Assembly (NCBI RefSeq): GCF_000519005.1
Contig: NZ_JAER01000003.1
Location: 180,526 to 244,525, forward strand
Length of the DNA stretch: 64,000 nucleotides
DNA from: Nocardioides sp. J54
Lineage (GTDB): Bacteria > Actinomycetota > Actinomycetes > Propionibacteriales > Nocardioidaceae
Direction of reading: 5' to 3'
The notes beneath the pieces are model-generated. The model was not told the DNA's origin. It was given only the letters and a program-made list of their open reading frames with translations, and did no database searches. Position 1 is the stretch's first letter. Every line of letters begins with the position of its first letter. Both the position numbers and the translations under genes were made by a program. Shown here in pieces: positions 33,914 through 45,669 of this stretch.

Positions 33914-36900
33914 AGAGCACCTCCATAACTCGGTTGGCGGCGGCGTCGGGGTCGAGGCCCTCGGCCTCGGCCTCGGCCTGGACCGCCAGGACCTTCGCGT
34001 AGTCGCGCGGCATGACCTCGGTGAACCGCGGCAGTGCGGCCTCCCAGTCGGCCAGCAGCGCCTCGGCGACCTCGGAACCGGTCTCCTCCAGGTGCTTGCG
34101 CACGTAGCCCTCGAGCTCGGCGGCGTACTCGGCGCTGACCGGACGCAGGTCGACGAGCTCGCCGTTGACCCGGAAGTCCTTGAGGTCGAGCACCCAAGCG
34201 ATGCCGCCGGACATGCCGGCCGCGAAGTTGCGGCCGGTCTTGCCGAGCACGACCACCCGGCCGCCGGTCATGTACTCGCAGCCGTGGTCGCCCACGCCCT
34301 CGGTCACGACGGTGGCACCGGAGTTGCGCACGCAGCAGCGCTCGCCGACCCCACCTCGGATGAAGATCTCACCCGAGGTGGCGCCGTAGGCGATCGTGTT
34401 GCCGGCGATGATGTGCTCGTTCGCCTTGAACGTCGCGCTGCGGTCGGGCCGGATCACGATCCGGCCGCCGGAGAGTCCCTTGCCGACGTAGTCGTTGGCG
34501 TCGCCCTCGAGGCGCAGCGTGATGCCGCGCGGCACGAACGCACCGAACGACTGGCCGGCCGACCCGACGAAGGTCAGGTCGATGGTGCCGTCCGGCAGGC
34601 CCTGGCCACCGTGCTTCTTGGTGACCTCGTGGCCCAGGATCGTGCCCACGGTCCGGTTCACGTTCCGGATCTGCAGCTGCGCGCGCACCGGCTCGCCCGA
34701 CTCGATGGCCGGGGCCGCGAGCGGGAGGATCTCGGTGACGTCGAGCGACTTCTCCAGGCCGTGCTCCTGGCCCTTGGTGTTGTGGACGTCCTGGTCCGGG
34801 AAGTGGGTGCTGGCGACGTCGACCTTGTGCAGGATCGGCGCGAGGTCGAGGCCCTGCGCCTTCCAGTGCCGCTGGGCGTCGACGGTGTCGAGCGCCTCGA
34901 CCTGGCCGACGGCCTCCTCGATCGACCGGAAGCCGAGCTGCGCGAGCAGCTCGCGGACCTCCTGGGCGATGAACTCGAAGAAGTTCACGACGTACTCGGC
35001 CTTGCCGCTGAACCGCGACCGCAGGGTCGGGTTCTGGGTCGCGACGCCGACCGGGCAGGTGTCGAGGTGGCACACGCGCATGAGGATGCAGCCCGAGACC
35101 ACCAGCGGGGCGGTCGCGAAGCCGAACTCCTCGGCGCCGAGCAGCGCTGCGATGACGACGTCACGGCCGGTCTTGAGCTGGCCGTCGGTCTGCACGACGA
35201 TCCGGTCGCGCAGGCCGTTGAGCAGCAGGGTCTGCTGGGTCTCGGCGAGGCCGAGCTCCCAGGGACCACCGGCGTGCTTGAGCGACGTCAGCGGCGAAGC
35301 GCCCGTGCCGCCGTCGTGGCCGGAGACGAGCACGACGTCCGCGTGCGCCTTGGACACACCGGCCGCGACCGTGCCGACGCCGACCTCGGAGACCAGCTTC
35401 ACGTGGACGCGGGCCGAGGGGTTGGCGTTCTTGAGGTCGTGGATCAGCTGCGCCAGGTCCTCGATCGAGTAGATGTCGTGGTGCGGCGGCGGGCTGATCA
35501 GGCCGACGCCCGGCGTCGAGTGCCGGGTCTTGGCCACCCACGGGTAGACCTTGTTGCCGGGCAGCTGGCCACCCTCACCGGGCTTCGCGCCCTGCGCCAT
35601 CTTGATCTGGATGTCGTCGGCGTTGGTGAGGTACTCGCTCGTGACGCCGAAGCGGCCGGACGCGACCTGCTTGATCGAGCTGCGGCGCTCGGGGTCGTGG
35701 AGCCGGTCGGAGTCCTCGCCGCCCTCACCGGTGTTGGACTTCGCGCCCAGCCGGTTCATGGCGATGGCGAGGGTCTCGTGCGCCTCCCGGGAGATGGAGC
35801 CGTACGACATCGCGCCGGTGGAGAACCGCTTGACGATCTCCGAGACCGGCTCGACCTCCTCGATCGGGACCGGGGTCCGGCCGATCTCGCTGGCGTCCTT
35901 GAACTTGAACAGGCCGCGCAGCGTCATCAGCTTCGCCGACTGGTCGTCGACCGCCGAGGTGTACTGCTTGAAGATGTCGTAGCGACCGGTCCGCGTGGCG
36001 TGCTGCAGGCGGAACACCGTCTCCGGGTTGAAGAGGTGCGGCTCGCCCTCGCGACGCCACTGGTACTCGCCACCGATCTCGAGCTCGCGGTGCGCGGCGG
36101 GGATGCCGCTGACCGGGTACGCCTTGTCGTGGCGCGCCTTGACCTCGCGGGCGATCTCCTCGACGCCGATGCCGCCGAGCTTGGAGGTGGTGCCGGTGAA
36201 GTACCGGTCGATGACCTCCTGGGACAGGCCGACGCACTCGAAGATCTGCGCGCCCGTGTACGACGCTACGGTGCTGACGCCGATCTTCGACATCACCTTC
36301 ACGACACCCTTGCCGAGCGCCTTGATGAGGTTCTGGACCGCCTGCTCGGGGTCGGTGTTGACGTAGTAGCCCTCGCGCGCCAGGTCCTCGACGGTCTCCA
36401 TGGCGAGGTACGGGTTGACCGCGGCCGCGCCGTACCCGACGAGGAGCGCGACGTGGTGGACCTCGCGGACGTCGCCGGCCTCGACGAGGAGGCCGACCTG
36501 GGTGCGGGTCTTCTCACGCACCAGGTGGTGGTGGACCGCAGCCGTGAGCAGCAGCGACGGGATCGGCGCGTTGAACTGGTCGGCGTGCCGGTCGGAGAGC
36601 ACGATGATGCGCGCCCCGTCGGCGATGGCCTGGCTGACCTCGGCGCAGATCTCGTCGATCCGGGCGATCATCGCCTCGCCGCCGCCCTCGACGGGGTAGA
36701 GGCCCCGCGAGACGTGGGTGACGAAGCCGGGGTGGTCGCCCTCGCGGTTGATGTGCCGGATCTTGGCCAGGTCGTCGTTGGAGATGACCGGGAACGGCAG
36801 CGAGATCTGGCGGCACGACGCGGGCGCCGGCTGCAGCAGGTTGGACTCCGGGCCGATGGAGCCGTAGAGCGAGGTGACGAGCTCCTCGCGGATGGCGTCC

Positions 36901-38471
36901 AGCGGCGGGTTCGTGACCTGCGCGAACAGCTGGCTGAAGTAGTCGAACAGCAGCCGCGGCTTGTCGCTCAGCGCGGCGATGGGCGTGTCGGTGCCCATCG
37001 AGCCGAGCGCCTCTCCCCCGGTGTTGGCCATCGGGGTGAGGATGACCCGCAGCTCCTCCTCGGTGTAGCCGAAGATCTGCTGGCGGCGGGTGACCGAGGC
37101 GTGCGTGTGCACGATGTGCTCGCGGTCGGGGATGTCGTCGAGGTGGATCATCCCCGCGTGCAGCCACTCGCCGTACGGGTTCTCCTCGGCGAGCGCGGCC
37201 TTGATCTCGTCGTCCTCGACGATCCGGTGCTCCTCGGTGTCGACGAGGAACATGCGGCCCGGCTGGAGCCGGCCCTTGCGCACGACGGTGGCCGGGTCGA
37301 GGTCGAGCACGCCGACCTCGGAGGCCAGGACGACCAGGCCGTCCTCGGTGACCCAGAAGCGGGAGGGGCGCAGGCCGTTGCGGTCGAGGACCGCACCGAT
37401 CTGGGTGCCGTCGGTGAACACGACGCACGCCGGGCCGTCCCACGGCTCCATCATCGTGGAGTGGAAGCGGTAGAAGTCGCGCCGCTTCTCGTCCATCTCG
37501 GTGTGGTTCTCCCACGCCTCCGGGATCATCATCAGCACCGCGTGCGGCAGGCTGCGACCACCCATGTGGAGGAGCTCGAGGACCTCGTCGAAGGACGCCG
37601 AGTCCGACGCACCCGGGGTGCAGATCGGGTAGAGGCGCTCGAGGTCACCGGGGATCAGGTCGGAGTCGAGCAGCGCCTCACGCGCCCGCATCCAGTTCCG
37701 GTTGCCCATGACGGTGTTGATCTCACCGTTGTGCGCGATGAAGCGGAACGGGTGCGACAGCGGCCAGCTCGGGAAGGTGTTCGTCGAGAACCGCGAGTGC
37801 ACGACACCGATCGCCGAGGCCATGCGCTCGTCGCGCAGGTCGGGGAAGAAGTTGTCGAGCTGGTCGGTCGTCAGCATGCCCTTGTAGGCGAGGGTGCGCG
37901 ACGAGAGCGACGGGAAGTAGACGTCCGTCTCCCGCTCGGCGCGCTTGCGCAGGCAGAAGGCCAGGCGCTCGAGGTCCATCCCGTTCAGCGCGCCGCCCGG
38001 GGCCTGCACGAAGAGCTGGGTGAACGTCGGCATGACGCTGAGCGCCATGGTGCCCAGGATGTCGGGGTTGACCGGCACCTCGCGCCAGCCGAGGACGACC
38101 AGGCCCTCCTCGACCGCGATCTCCTCGATGCGGGCGCGGGTCTTGGCGACCTCGCCCTCGTCACCGGGGATGAAGGCGGTGCCGACGGCGTAGGTGCCGG
38201 CGGCGGGCAGCGTGATGCCGTTGTCGGCCGCGACCGCGCGGAGGAATGCGTCCGGCACCTGCAGGAGGATGCCGGCGCCGTCACCGGAGTTCGCCTCGGC
38301 GCCAGCGGCGCCGCGGTGGTCCAGGTTGCGGAGGGCCGTCAGGGCCTTCACCACGATGTCGTGGCTGGCCTCACCGGTCAGCGTCGCGACGAAGGCGACA
38401 CCGCAAGCGTCGTGCTCGTGACGCGGGTCGTAGAGACCCTCCGGCGGCGGGAACGCGTGCGTGTAGGGCAC
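33906..38471 (-). CDS. gltB: Glutamate synthase large (alpha) subunit
   Basis: The 1521-aa protein has a class II glutaminase domain whose nucleophile Cys is at about residue 23 ([10 protein letters not shown]), after a short propeptide that must be removed. A central domain follows, then the FMN/2-oxoglutarate synthase domain ([32 protein letters not shown]). A [3Fe-4S] Cys cluster is in [21 protein letters not shown]-terminal GXGXG helix domain completes it. The GTG at 38471 is chosen because GGGAG lies 7 nt upstream and the propeptide length is then normal. The 90 upstream open codon positions are rejected. It is the first gene of gltBD. Confidence 0.97.
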   Translation of the reverse strand: MPYTHAFPPPEGLYDPRHEHDACGVAFVATLTGEASHDIVVKALTALRNLDHRGAAGAEANSGDGAGILLQVPDAFLRAVAADNGITLPAAGTYAVGTAFIPGDEGEVAKTRARIEEIAVEEGLVVLGWREVPVNPDILGTMALSVMPTFTQLFVQAPGGALNGMDLERLAFCLRKRAERETDVYFPSLSSRTLAYKGMLTTDQLDNFFPDLRDERMASAIGVVHSRFSTNTFPSWPLSHPFRFIAHNGEINTVMGNRNWMRAREALLDSDLIPGDLERLYPICTPGASDSASFDEVLELLHMGGRSLPHAVLMMIPEAWENHTEMDEKRRDFYRFHSTMMEPWDGPACVVFTDGTQIGAVLDRNGLRPSRFWVTEDGLVVLASEVGVLDLDPATVVRKGRLQPGRMFLVDTEEHRIVEDDEIKAALAEENPYGEWLHAGMIHLDDIPDREHIVHTHASVTRRQQIFGYTEEELRVILTPMANTGGEALGSMGTDTPIAALSDKPRLLFDYFSQLFAQVTNPPLDAIREELVTSLYGSIGPESNLLQPAPASCRQISLPFPVISNDDLAKIRHINREGDHPGFVTHVSRGLYPVEGGGEAMIARIDEICAEVSQAIADGARIIVLSDRHADQFNAPIPSLLLTAAVHHHLVREKTRTQVGLLVEAGDVREVHHVALLVGYGAAAVNPYLAMETVEDLAREGYYVNTDPEQAVQNLIKALGKGVVKVMSKIGVSTVASYTGAQIFECVGLSQEVIDRYFTGTTSKLGGIGVEEIAREVKARHDKAYPVSGIPAAHRELEIGGEYQWRREGEPHLFNPETVFRLQHATRTGRYDIFKQYTSAVDDQSAKLMTLRGLFKFKDASEIGRTPVPIEEVEPVSEIVKRFSTGAMSYGSISREAHETLAIAMNRLGAKSNTGEGGEDSDRLHDPERRSSIKQVASGRFGVTSEYLTNADDIQIKMAQGAKPGEGGQLPGNKVYPWVAKTRHSTPGVGLISPPPHHDIYSIEDLAQLIHDLKNANPSARVHVKLVSEVGVGTVAAGVSKAHADVVLVSGHDGGTGASPLTSLKHAGGPWELGLAETQQTLLLNGLRDRIVVQTDGQLKTGRDVVIAALLGAEEFGFATAPLVVSGCILMRVCHLDTCPVGVATQNPTLRSRFSGKAEYVVNFFEFIAQEVRELLAQLGFRSIEEAVGQVEALDTVDAQRHWKAQGLDLAPILHKVDVASTHFPDQDVHNTKGQEHGLEKSLDVTEILPLAAPAIESGEPVRAQLQIRNVNRTVGTILGHEVTKKHGGQGLPDGTIDLTFVGSAGQSFGAFVPRGITLRLEGDANDYVGKGLSGGRIVIRPDRSATFKANEHIIAGNTIAYGATSGEIFIRGGVGERCCVRNSGATVVTEGVGDHGCEYMTGGRVVVLGKTGRNFAAGMSGGIAWVLDLKDFRVNGELVDLRPVSAEYAAELEGYVRKHLEETGSEVAEALLADWEAALPRFTEVMPRDYAKVLAVQAEAEAEGLDPDAAANRVMEVLYG

Positions 38472-38615
38472 AGGGGTTCTCCCGTCGACTACGTCCGTGG
38501 GCTCCCCCGACGCCGGGAGGCGGCGGGACGTCCACGGAGGGTGGGGCGCAAGGGACGGCACTGGCCCACGCGGCGGAAGCCCCAGATTACCACTGTGTGA
38601 ACGGTTCCTGTCTCA

Positions 38616-39554
38616 TCAGGAGTCGCTCGTGGACGCCTCGTCCGTCACAGTCCGCTCACGGCCGTCGTCGTACACGTCCTCCTCGCGCCCGGGCCAGCGC
38701 CTGAGCGACCACACGAACCAGGCCGCGGCGAGGACGAAGAGCACGATCGAGGTCCACACGTTGAACCGGAGGCCGAGGACGTCGTCGAGCTGGACGTCGT
38801 CGATGCGGATGTACTCGATCCAGCCGCGGCCGAGCGTGTACGCCATCACGTAGGCCGCCATCACCCGGCCGTGGCCGAGGCGGAAGCGGCGGTCGAGCCA
38901 GATGATGAGCGCGAACGCGGCCAGGTTCCACAGGCACTCGTAGAGGAACGTGGGGTGGAAGGTCGCCATCTCCGGCGGGATCCCGCCGTTGGCGGCGAGG
39001 GCGTCCTGGTAGTCCTGGCTGGCGAGGTAGGCGCTGCTGAAGTGGTCCTGGTCGATCTCCAGGCCCCACGGCGCGTCGGTCGGGCGGCCGTAGAGCTCCT
39101 GGTTGAACCAGTTGCCCCAGCGGCCGATGGCCTGCGCGACCAGCACGCCCGGGGCGAGCGCGTCGAGCATCGGGCCGAGCTTGATGCCCTTGCGGCGGGC
39201 GCCGATCCAGGCGCCGACGGCGCCGAGGCCGACGCCGCCCCAGACGCCGAGGCCGCCGTGCCAGACGTAGAGCGCGTCGACCGGCGAGCCGCCGTCGCCG
39301 AAGTACTTCTCCCAGTCGGTGGCGACGTGGTAGAGCCGGGCACCGACCAGCCCGAACGGCACCGCCCACAGCGCGACGTCCTGCACCTCCCCGAGGGTGC
39401 CGCCGCGGGCCTGCCAGCGCTTCTCACCGATCCAGACGGCGGCGACGATGCCGAGGATGATGCACAGCGCGTAGCCGCGCAGCGGGAACGGTCCGAGGTG
39501 CCACACGCCGTTGGCCGGGCTCGGGATGGTGGCGGCGACGATCTGGGTGAGCAC
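38616..39554 (-). CDS. lgt: Prolipoprotein diacylglyceryl transferase
   Basis: The 312-aa membrane enzyme attaches diacylglycerol to the lipobox cysteine of prolipoproteins, the first step of lipoprotein maturation. About seven helices are predicted. The Lgt signature GRWGNWFNQELYGRP is at about residues 142-156. LRGYALCIILGIVAAVWIGE near the N-terminus holds the family's conserved Arg-Gly-Tyr-type residues, and FHPTFLYECLWN is the conserved His-Pro-Glu region. A charged tail ends the protein. The GTG start has AAGGA close upstream. It follows the SCO gene by 16 bp in the trp gene cluster. Confidence 0.95.
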   Translation of the reverse strand: MLTQIVAATIPSPANGVWHLGPFPLRGYALCIILGIVAAVWIGEKRWQARGGTLGEVQDVALWAVPFGLVGARLYHVATDWEKYFGDGGSPVDALYVWHGGLGVWGGVGLGAVGAWIGARRKGIKLGPMLDALAPGVLVAQAIGRWGNWFNQELYGRPTDAPWGLEIDQDHFSSAYLASQDYQDALAANGGIPPEMATFHPTFLYECLWNLAAFALIIWLDRRFRLGHGRVMAAYVMAYTLGRGWIEYIRIDDVQLDDVLGLRFNVWTSIVLFVLAAAWFVWSLRRWPGREEDVYDDGRERTVTDEASTSDS

Positions 39555-39570
39555 GGCTCGTCCTTGTCCT

Positions 39571-40188
39571 CTAGTCCTCGGTCAGCAGGGTGTGCAGGTC
39601 GGCGGCGAATTCGGCGGCGGAGGTCTCCTGGTTCCACAGCACCACGGCCTCGTCGTCCTCGTCGATGGCCAGGGTGAAGGTGGAGTGGCCGCCGAGGTCG
39701 TAGCCGCCGGTCGGCAGCTTCTTGCCGTCGTTGACGTAGACCGCGAGCGGCTCGCCGACGTCGATGATCGTCCCCAGGTCGCCGGTCAGGCCGATGAAGT
39801 CCTTGTTGAACCGGTCGAGGTAGGTGCGCAGCGCCTTCTCGTCGTCGCGGGCGGGGTCGGTGGTCACCAGGACCACGTCGACCTGCTCGCGCTCACCGTC
39901 GTCGAGCCGGTTGAGCGAGGCCGCGATGTTGTTGAGCACCATCGGGCAGAAGTCCGGGCAGTTGGTGTAGCCGAAGAACACCAGGGTCAGCGGCTTGTCG
40001 GTGTCCGAGGCCAGTGAGAACGGGCGGCCCGCGGTGTCGGTGAGCGCGGTGTCCGGGGCCTGGTAGGGGTTCTTCAGCCGGGTGCCGGTGAAGGCCCCCT
40101 CCTCGTCCGACCCGCCGCCGCAGGCGGCCAGCGCGAGGGCGAGCAGGCCGACGGTCAGCGCGACGAGCGCGCGGTGGAGCTCACGCAC
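39571..40188 (-). CDS. SCO1/SenC-family copper chaperone lipoprotein
   Basis: The 205-aa protein has a lipoprotein signal [20 protein letters not shown] with the cysteine in LAAC (about residue 23). A thioredoxin-like SCO domain follows with the copper-binding CPDFC motif in FFGYTNCPDFCPMVLNN. A distal His lies in GGHSTFTLA, and VVLVTTDPARDDEKALR is typical of the family. SCO proteins help assemble the CuA centre of cytochrome oxidase on the outer membrane face. No oxidase genes are in the window, so its partner is elsewhere. Its GTG overlaps the trpA stop by 8 bp, tying it to the trp operon. Confidence 0.9.
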   Translation of the reverse strand: MRELHRALVALTVGLLALALAACGGGSDEEGAFTGTRLKNPYQAPDTALTDTAGRPFSLASDTDKPLTLVFFGYTNCPDFCPMVLNNIAASLNRLDDGEREQVDVVLVTTDPARDDEKALRTYLDRFNKDFIGLTGDLGTIIDVGEPLAVYVNDGKKLPTGGYDLGGHSTFTLAIDEDDEAVVLWNQETSAAEFAADLHTLLTED

Positions 40189-40998
40189 GGACCGCTCCCC
40201 GGACGCCGGACGCCAGGTCCTCGGTGAGGGCGGTGAGCGCCGCCAGCCCTCCCCGGGCGTCGCCCGCGTGGTCCTGCAGCACGCGGACGAAGGCGGAGCC
40301 GACGATCACGCCGTCGGCGTACGACGCCAGCTCGGCCGCCTGGGCGCCGTTGCTCACGCCGAGGCCGACCCCGACCGGCAGGTCGAGCCCGGCCGGCTGG
40401 AGTGCCTTGGCACGGGTCACGAGCGGGCCGGCCAGCTCGCTGGTGGTGGTGCGGGCGCCCGTGACGCCCATGACCGCGGTCGCGTAGACGAAGCCGCGAC
40501 AGGCGGCGGTGGTCATCGCGATCCGCTCGTCGGTGGACGAGGGCGCGACGAGGAACACCTTGTCGAGGTCGCGCTCGTCGGCGGCGGCGACCCACTCGGG
40601 CGCGAAGTCGGGGGTCAGGTCCGGGGTGATCAGGCCCGCGCCGCCGGCGTTCGCCAGGTCCTGCGCGAACCGCTCGACGCCGTACCGCTCCACGGGGTTC
40701 CAGTAGGTCATCACCAGGGTCGGCACGCCGGTGGCCGCGACCGCCTCGACGACGCGGAAGACGTCGGAGGTCCGGATCCCGCCCTCGAGCGCCTGCTGGG
40801 CGGCGGCCTGGATGGTGGGGCCGTCCATGACCGGGTCGCTGTAGGGCAGGCCGATCTCGATGACGTCGCAGCCGGCGGCGACCATGGCCTTCAGCGCGGC
40901 GATGCTGCCGTCGACGTCGGGGAAGCCCGCCGGCAGGTAGCCGACGAGGGCAGCGCGGCCCTCGGACCGCGCCGTGCCGAACGCGGTGCTGGTGCTGG

Positions 40999-41002
<4 letters not shown>
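40181..41002 (-). CDS. trpA: Tryptophan synthase alpha subunit
   Basis: The 273-aa TIM-barrel enzyme cleaves indole-3-glycerol phosphate to indole. [16 protein letters not shown] precedes [19 protein letters not shown], which holds the catalytic Glu and Asp. The phosphate region includes [11 protein letters not shown] and [18 protein letters not shown]. The GTG at 41002 is chosen because it gives the usual length and overlaps the trpB stop by 4 bp. A longer upstream frame is rejected as a shadow of trpB. Confidence 0.96.
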
Positions 41003-42221
<1,219 letters not shown>

Positions 42222-42225
<4 letters not shown>

Positions 42226-43037
42226 CGCGTGCTCCCTTGCTGCAGGCCCTGCTGCTGGCGCAGGCCGGTCATCGCGGCGACCGCCTCGCGCGGTGCACCG
42301 TCCTTCACCAGCGCCTCGCCGACGAGCACCACGCAGGCACCCTCGTCGACGTAGCGCTGGACGTCGGCCGGACCGGAGATCCCCGACTCGGCGACGAGGA
42401 CGCGGTCGTCGGGCACCATCGGGGCCAGCCGCCCGAAGGTGTCGGGGTCGACCGCGAGCGTCTTGAGGTTGCGGGCGTTGACGCCGATCAGCTCGGCTCC
42501 GAGCTCGACGGCCCGCTCGGTCTCGTGCTCGTCGTGGACCTCGACCAGCACGGTCAGCCCGAGCTCGCGGGCCGCGTCGTGCAGCCGGTCGAGCTGGTCG
42601 CCGGGCAGCGAGGCCACGATCAGCAGGGCCAGGTCGGCTCCGGCCGCACGGGCCTCGAGCAGCTGGTACTCGGTGACGATGAAGTCCTTGCGCAGCACCG
42701 GCACGTCGACCGCGGCGCGGACCGCGCGCAGGTCGTCGAGGGTGCCGTTGAACCGGCGCTGCTCGGTGAGCACGCTGATCGCGGCGGCCCCGCCGGCGGC
42801 GTACTCGGCGGCCAGCGCGGCCGGGTCCGGGATGTCGGCCAGCGCGCCCTTGCTGGGGCTCTTGCGCTTCACCTCCGAGATCACGCTGGAGCCCGGGCCG
42901 CGGAAGTGCGGCATGGGGTCGCGCGGGGGCGCGACGTCGGCCAGGACGGCGCGCAGGTCGGTCTCGGACACCTCCGCCTGCCGACGCGCGAGGTCCTCGC
43001 GAACGCCGGCGACGATCTCGTCAAGCACAGTTCCCAT
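42222..43037 (-). CDS. trpC: Indole-3-glycerol phosphate synthase
   Basis: The 271-aa TIM-barrel enzyme has [20 protein letters not shown] (substrate Glu and Lys), [20 protein letters not shown] with the catalytic Lys, [12 protein letters not shown] and [15 protein letters not shown]. It makes indole-3-glycerol phosphate for TrpA. It is the first gene of trpCBA here. No trpF is seen, as in actinobacteria where HisA/PriA substitutes. The promoter lies in 43038-43140, with AACACT 7 nt before the ATG as a possible weak -10 box. Confidence 0.95.
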
Positions 43038-43140
43038 CGCTGTCAGTGTTCCACGCGGCCGTTAGGGTTCCACACACTGCCCGGTCCGCTGGACGCCCAG
43101 CGCGAGCGGACCACGGAACCGACCACCGAAGGGAAATGAC

Positions 43141-43563
43141 GTGAGCTACAACCAGCCTCCCGGCCCCGGAGCACCTCCCCCGCCCCCGCCCGGTGGTGAT
43201 GGCGGCGGCTACGGCGCCTACGGCGGCGGCAACGGCGGTGGGTACGGCGCCGGTGACGGCGGCTACGGCCAGCAGCCGCCGTACGGCTCCCAGCCGCAGG
43301 GCAACTCGGTCATGGCGATCATCGCCCTGGTCACCGGCATCCTCGGTGTCATCCCCTGCTTCTGGGGCTGCTTCGTCTTCTCCATCGCCGCGCTGGTGCT
43401 CGGCATCCTGGGGAAGAAGGAGGTCCAGCAGGGCACCAAGACCGGCGGCGGGATGGCCCAGGCCGGCTTCATCCTCGGCATCATCGGCATCGTGCTGAGC
43501 ATCGGCTACTGGGTGGCTTTCTCCCTCGGCGCCTTCGACTTCGCCTTCTACAGCGACCTCTGA
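43141..43563 (+). CDS. DUF4190-type membrane protein with Gly/Pro/Tyr-rich N-terminus
   Basis: The 140-aa protein has an N-terminal low-complexity tail of about 58 residues (Gly, Pro, Tyr, Gln). Two membrane helices follow, SVMAIIALVTGILGVIPCFW and GGGMAQAGFILGIIGIVLSI, separated by LGILGKKEVQQGTKTGGG. This is the classic DUF4190 layout. Function is unknown. GAAGGGA lies about 7 nt before the GTG. It is divergent from trpC and followed by its own terminator. Confidence 0.8.
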   Translation: MSYNQPPGPGAPPPPPPGGDGGGYGAYGGGNGGGYGAGDGGYGQQPPYGSQPQGNSVMAIIALVTGILGVIPCFWGCFVFSIAALVLGILGKKEVQQGTKTGGGMAQAGFILGIIGIVLSIGYWVAFSLGAFDFAFYSDL

Positions 43564-43571
43564 TCCCGGAG

Positions 43572-43598
43572 CCCGGTCCCTGAGCGGACCGGGTGTTT
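43572..43598 (+). terminator. Intrinsic terminator after the DUF4190 gene
   Basis: An 8-bp stem (CCCGGTCC with GGACCGGG) around a 6-nt loop is followed by TGTTT, 8 bp past the stop codon. Confidence 0.75.
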
Positions 43599-43668
43599 CG
43601 CGGCGGCGCCGGTGGTCAGACTCACCGGCGACCGCCCGGATCCGACCGGGCCGACGACAAGGACCAGC

Positions 43669-44298
43669 GTGAGCTACGGATCCCCGCCTCCCGGCAACCA
43701 GCCGCCGTACGGCGGCAGCAACCCCTACGGCGGCAACAACCCCTACGGGCAGCCGTCCTACGGGCAGCCGTCCTACGGCGGCGCCCCCTACGGCGGGCCG
43801 ACGGCCGGCGACCCCGGCACCCTCGACCTGCCCTGGTACGGCATCGGCTTCGCCGGCGCGGTCAAGCGGACGTTCCAGAAGTACGCCCGCTTCGACGGCC
43901 GCGCGAGCCGCAGCGAGTTCTGGTGGTCCTACCTGGCCTACGTGCTGGCGTTCTGCGTCCTCTACGTGCCGGTGGCGATCGGTGCCGTCACCGAGTCCAC
44001 GGGGCTCGTGGTCGTCGGGGCGCTGCTGTTCCTCGTGTTCATCCTCGCGACGTTCGTGCCGATCCTCGCGCTCTCGGTCCGACGGCTGCACGACGCCAAC
44101 TTCAGCGGCTGGCTGTACCTGATCAGCCTCGTCCCCTGCGGCAGCTTCGTGCTCCTCGTGCTGTGGTGCCTGCCCCCGAAGCCGGAGGGCGCGCGCTACG
44201 ACAAGCCGGGCGTCGGCGGCCAGGGCTACGGCCAGCAGGGCTACGGCCAGTACGGCCAGCAGGGCTACGGCGGGGGCCACCACCCGTACGGCCAGTAG
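43669..44298 (+). CDS. DUF805 family membrane protein with repeat-rich tails
   Basis: The 209-aa protein starts SYGSPPPGNQPPYGGSNPYG, a Tyr/Gly/Pro/Asn-rich tail of about 55 residues. The DUF805 core follows: KYARFDGRASRSEFWWSYLA, four membrane helices and VRRLHDANFSGWLYLISLVP (the conserved RRLHD motif). A YGQQGYGQ-rich tail ends it. The GTG at 43669 is chosen because AAGGA lies just upstream. The next gene upstream also begins MSY and is Pro/Gly-rich. Function is unknown. Confidence 0.82.
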   Translation: MSYGSPPPGNQPPYGGSNPYGGNNPYGQPSYGQPSYGGAPYGGPTAGDPGTLDLPWYGIGFAGAVKRTFQKYARFDGRASRSEFWWSYLAYVLAFCVLYVPVAIGAVTESTGLVVVGALLFLVFILATFVPILALSVRRLHDANFSGWLYLISLVPCGSFVLLVLWCLPPKPEGARYDKPGVGGQGYGQQGYGQYGQQGYGGGHHPYGQ

Positions 44299-44321
44299 GC
44301 GCCGCACCACCTGCACGGACG

Positions 44322-44355
44322 ACGACGCCCCGGACCACTCGGTCCGGGGCGTCGT
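44322..44355. terminator. Bidirectional intrinsic terminator
   Basis: A 15-bp perfect stem (ACGACGCCCCGGACC) with an ACTC loop lies between the convergent DUF805 and DUF2752 genes, 23 bp past one stop and 5 bp before the other. Confidence 0.8.
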
Positions 44356-44359
44356 GTCG

Positions 44360-44797
44360 TCAGGGCGCCAGCCAGGCGCCGGCCGGCAGGTTGCGCACCA
44401 CGGTGAAGACCACCATCAGCACGCCGACGGTGATGCCGGCGACGGCGAGCGAGCGGTCGCTGGGCTCCCACCGGCGACCGGTCCAGCGGCCGCGGGTCCA
44501 GCGCAGGAAGACCCAGGCGATGAAAGGCAGGGAGAGCACGAAGAGCAGGTTGCTCGACGCCGCCGCGCCGAGCTCGAGGTTGCCGAGGTCGTTGACGGCG
44601 CGCAGGCCTCCGCAGCCCGGGCAGGAGAAGCCCATCGCGGCGGTGGGGCACATGCCCCAGCTGCCCCGGTCGTGGGGGTCGCGCAGGTACAGGGCGAGGG
44701 TGGCCGCAGCCAGCCCGCCGGCGACGGCGACCGGCGGCACCATCCGGCGCCAGCGAGGCTGCTCGCTGGCTCGTGCCGGAGGTGCCGTGAGCGTCAC
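44360..44797 (-). CDS. DUF2752 membrane protein
   Basis: The 145-aa protein has about three membrane helices and the DUF2752 cysteine motif MCPTAAMGFSCPGCGGLRAV (about residues 49-68). The role is not established; the CPGCG pair suggests metal or redox binding. It is 4 bp downstream of the HGxxPAAW gene. In many actinobacteria this small set sits between trpE and trpC. Confidence 0.85.
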   Translation of the reverse strand: MTLTAPPARASEQPRWRRMVPPVAVAGGLAAATLALYLRDPHDRGSWGMCPTAAMGFSCPGCGGLRAVNDLGNLELGAAASSNLLFVLSLPFIAWVFLRWTRGRWTGRRWEPSDRSLAVAGITVGVLMVVFTVVRNLPAGAWLAP

Positions 44798-44801
44798 GCG
44801 C

Positions 44802-45002
44802 TCAGTGGCTCGACTCGTGCAGGCCCATCTTCGCGAGGATCAGGAAGAGGGGGCCGCCGGCGACGACGATCACGGCGCCGATCCAGAACAGGGGCCAGTT
44901 GACCGGGGACACCGACATCCCGACCGCGCCGACCACGAAGCCGACCAGCGAGACCAGGACGGCGCTCCAGGCGGCGGGGGTGTTGCCGTGGTTGTCGGCC
45001 AT
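44802..45002 (-). CDS. Small HGxxPAAW-motif membrane protein
   Basis: The 66-aa protein begins MADNHGNTPAAWSAVLVSLV. It carries the HGxxPAAW motif at residues 5-12 and two membrane helices. This short family is found in actinobacterial trp operons. Function is unknown. A GAGGAG lies 9 nt before the ATG. A longer frame from 45449 is a shadow of the next gene. Confidence 0.85.
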   Translation of the reverse strand: MADNHGNTPAAWSAVLVSLVGFVVGAVGMSVSPVNWPLFWIGAVIVVAGGPLFLILAKMGLHESSH

Positions 45003-45051
45003 GGGTGGGAACTCCTCGTTCGTGCGGACGGACGGCAGGATTCTAGTGGGC

Positions 45052-45669
45052 TCAGTTCTCGGTCGGGTCGCTGCCCTCGTCCAGCGACTTCCACAAGTCG
45101 AGGTTGGACCGCTCCGAGGGGTCCCCGGCGGCGGGGGCAGCAGGGTCGGGGCCACCCGTCGGGGCGTCGTACCGGCTGCCCATCTCGGGCCAGGACGGCA
45201 CCAGCCGGACGGCGGCGCCGGCCGCGAGGAAGGCGACCAGCGCGCACGCCAGGGCCACCCACAGCCAGCCGGTGCGCTCGGCCTCGATCGCCGCGGCGTT
45301 GAGGCCGAGGCGGACGGCGAGCTCGTCGACGGCGCCGTCGTCCTGGACGAATCCGCCGACCACGACCACCGCGCCCATGCCGGCCGCGGCGAGCACGGCC
45401 AGGACCGCCACGACCCGGCGGACCGTGCCACGGGTGACCAGCAGGACACCCCAGGCGGCGAGCGCGACGAGGGCGAGGGCGCCGGCGAGCGGGAACTCCA
45501 CGGAGCGGTCCTCGACGCTGCGGCTCAGCCCGCCCGCGGCGGTGATCGTCTCCGCGGGGATGGTCAGCATCGCCTTGTGCCCGGCGACGGCGGCGAAGCC
45601 GCTGGCGGCGAGGCCGACCAGCACCGTGGGGCCGAAGGTACGGCGGGCCGCGGGGGCGTCCTCAGCCAC
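45052..45669 (-). CDS. Trp-biosynthesis-associated membrane protein (TIGR02234 family)
   Basis: The 205-aa protein has four helices: an N-terminal segment ([20 protein letters not shown]), two central ones ([20 protein letters not shown] and [20 protein letters not shown]), and [21 protein letters not shown] hydrophilic tail ends it. This fits the trp-operon membrane protein family (TIGR02234). The GTG at 45669 overlaps the hisI stop by 8 bp. In related genomes trpE lies between hisI and this gene, but it is absent here. Confidence 0.78.
   Translation of the reverse strand: MAEDAPAARRTFGPTVLVGLAASGFAAVAGHKAMLTIPAETITAAGGLSRSVEDRSVEFPLAGALALVALAAWGVLLVTRGTVRRVVAVLAVLAAAGMGAVVVVGGFVQDDGAVDELAVRLGLNAAAIEAERTGWLWVALACALVAFLAAGAAVRLVPSWPEMGSRYDAPTGGPDPAAPAAGDPSERSNLDLWKSLDEGSDPTEN

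Noticed and set aside
33882..38600. A 1572-codon plus-strand open frame opposite gltB
   Set aside because: It is the antisense shadow of gltB, whose protein has clear catalytic motifs. GC-rich third positions keep the opposite strand open. No domain is recognisable.
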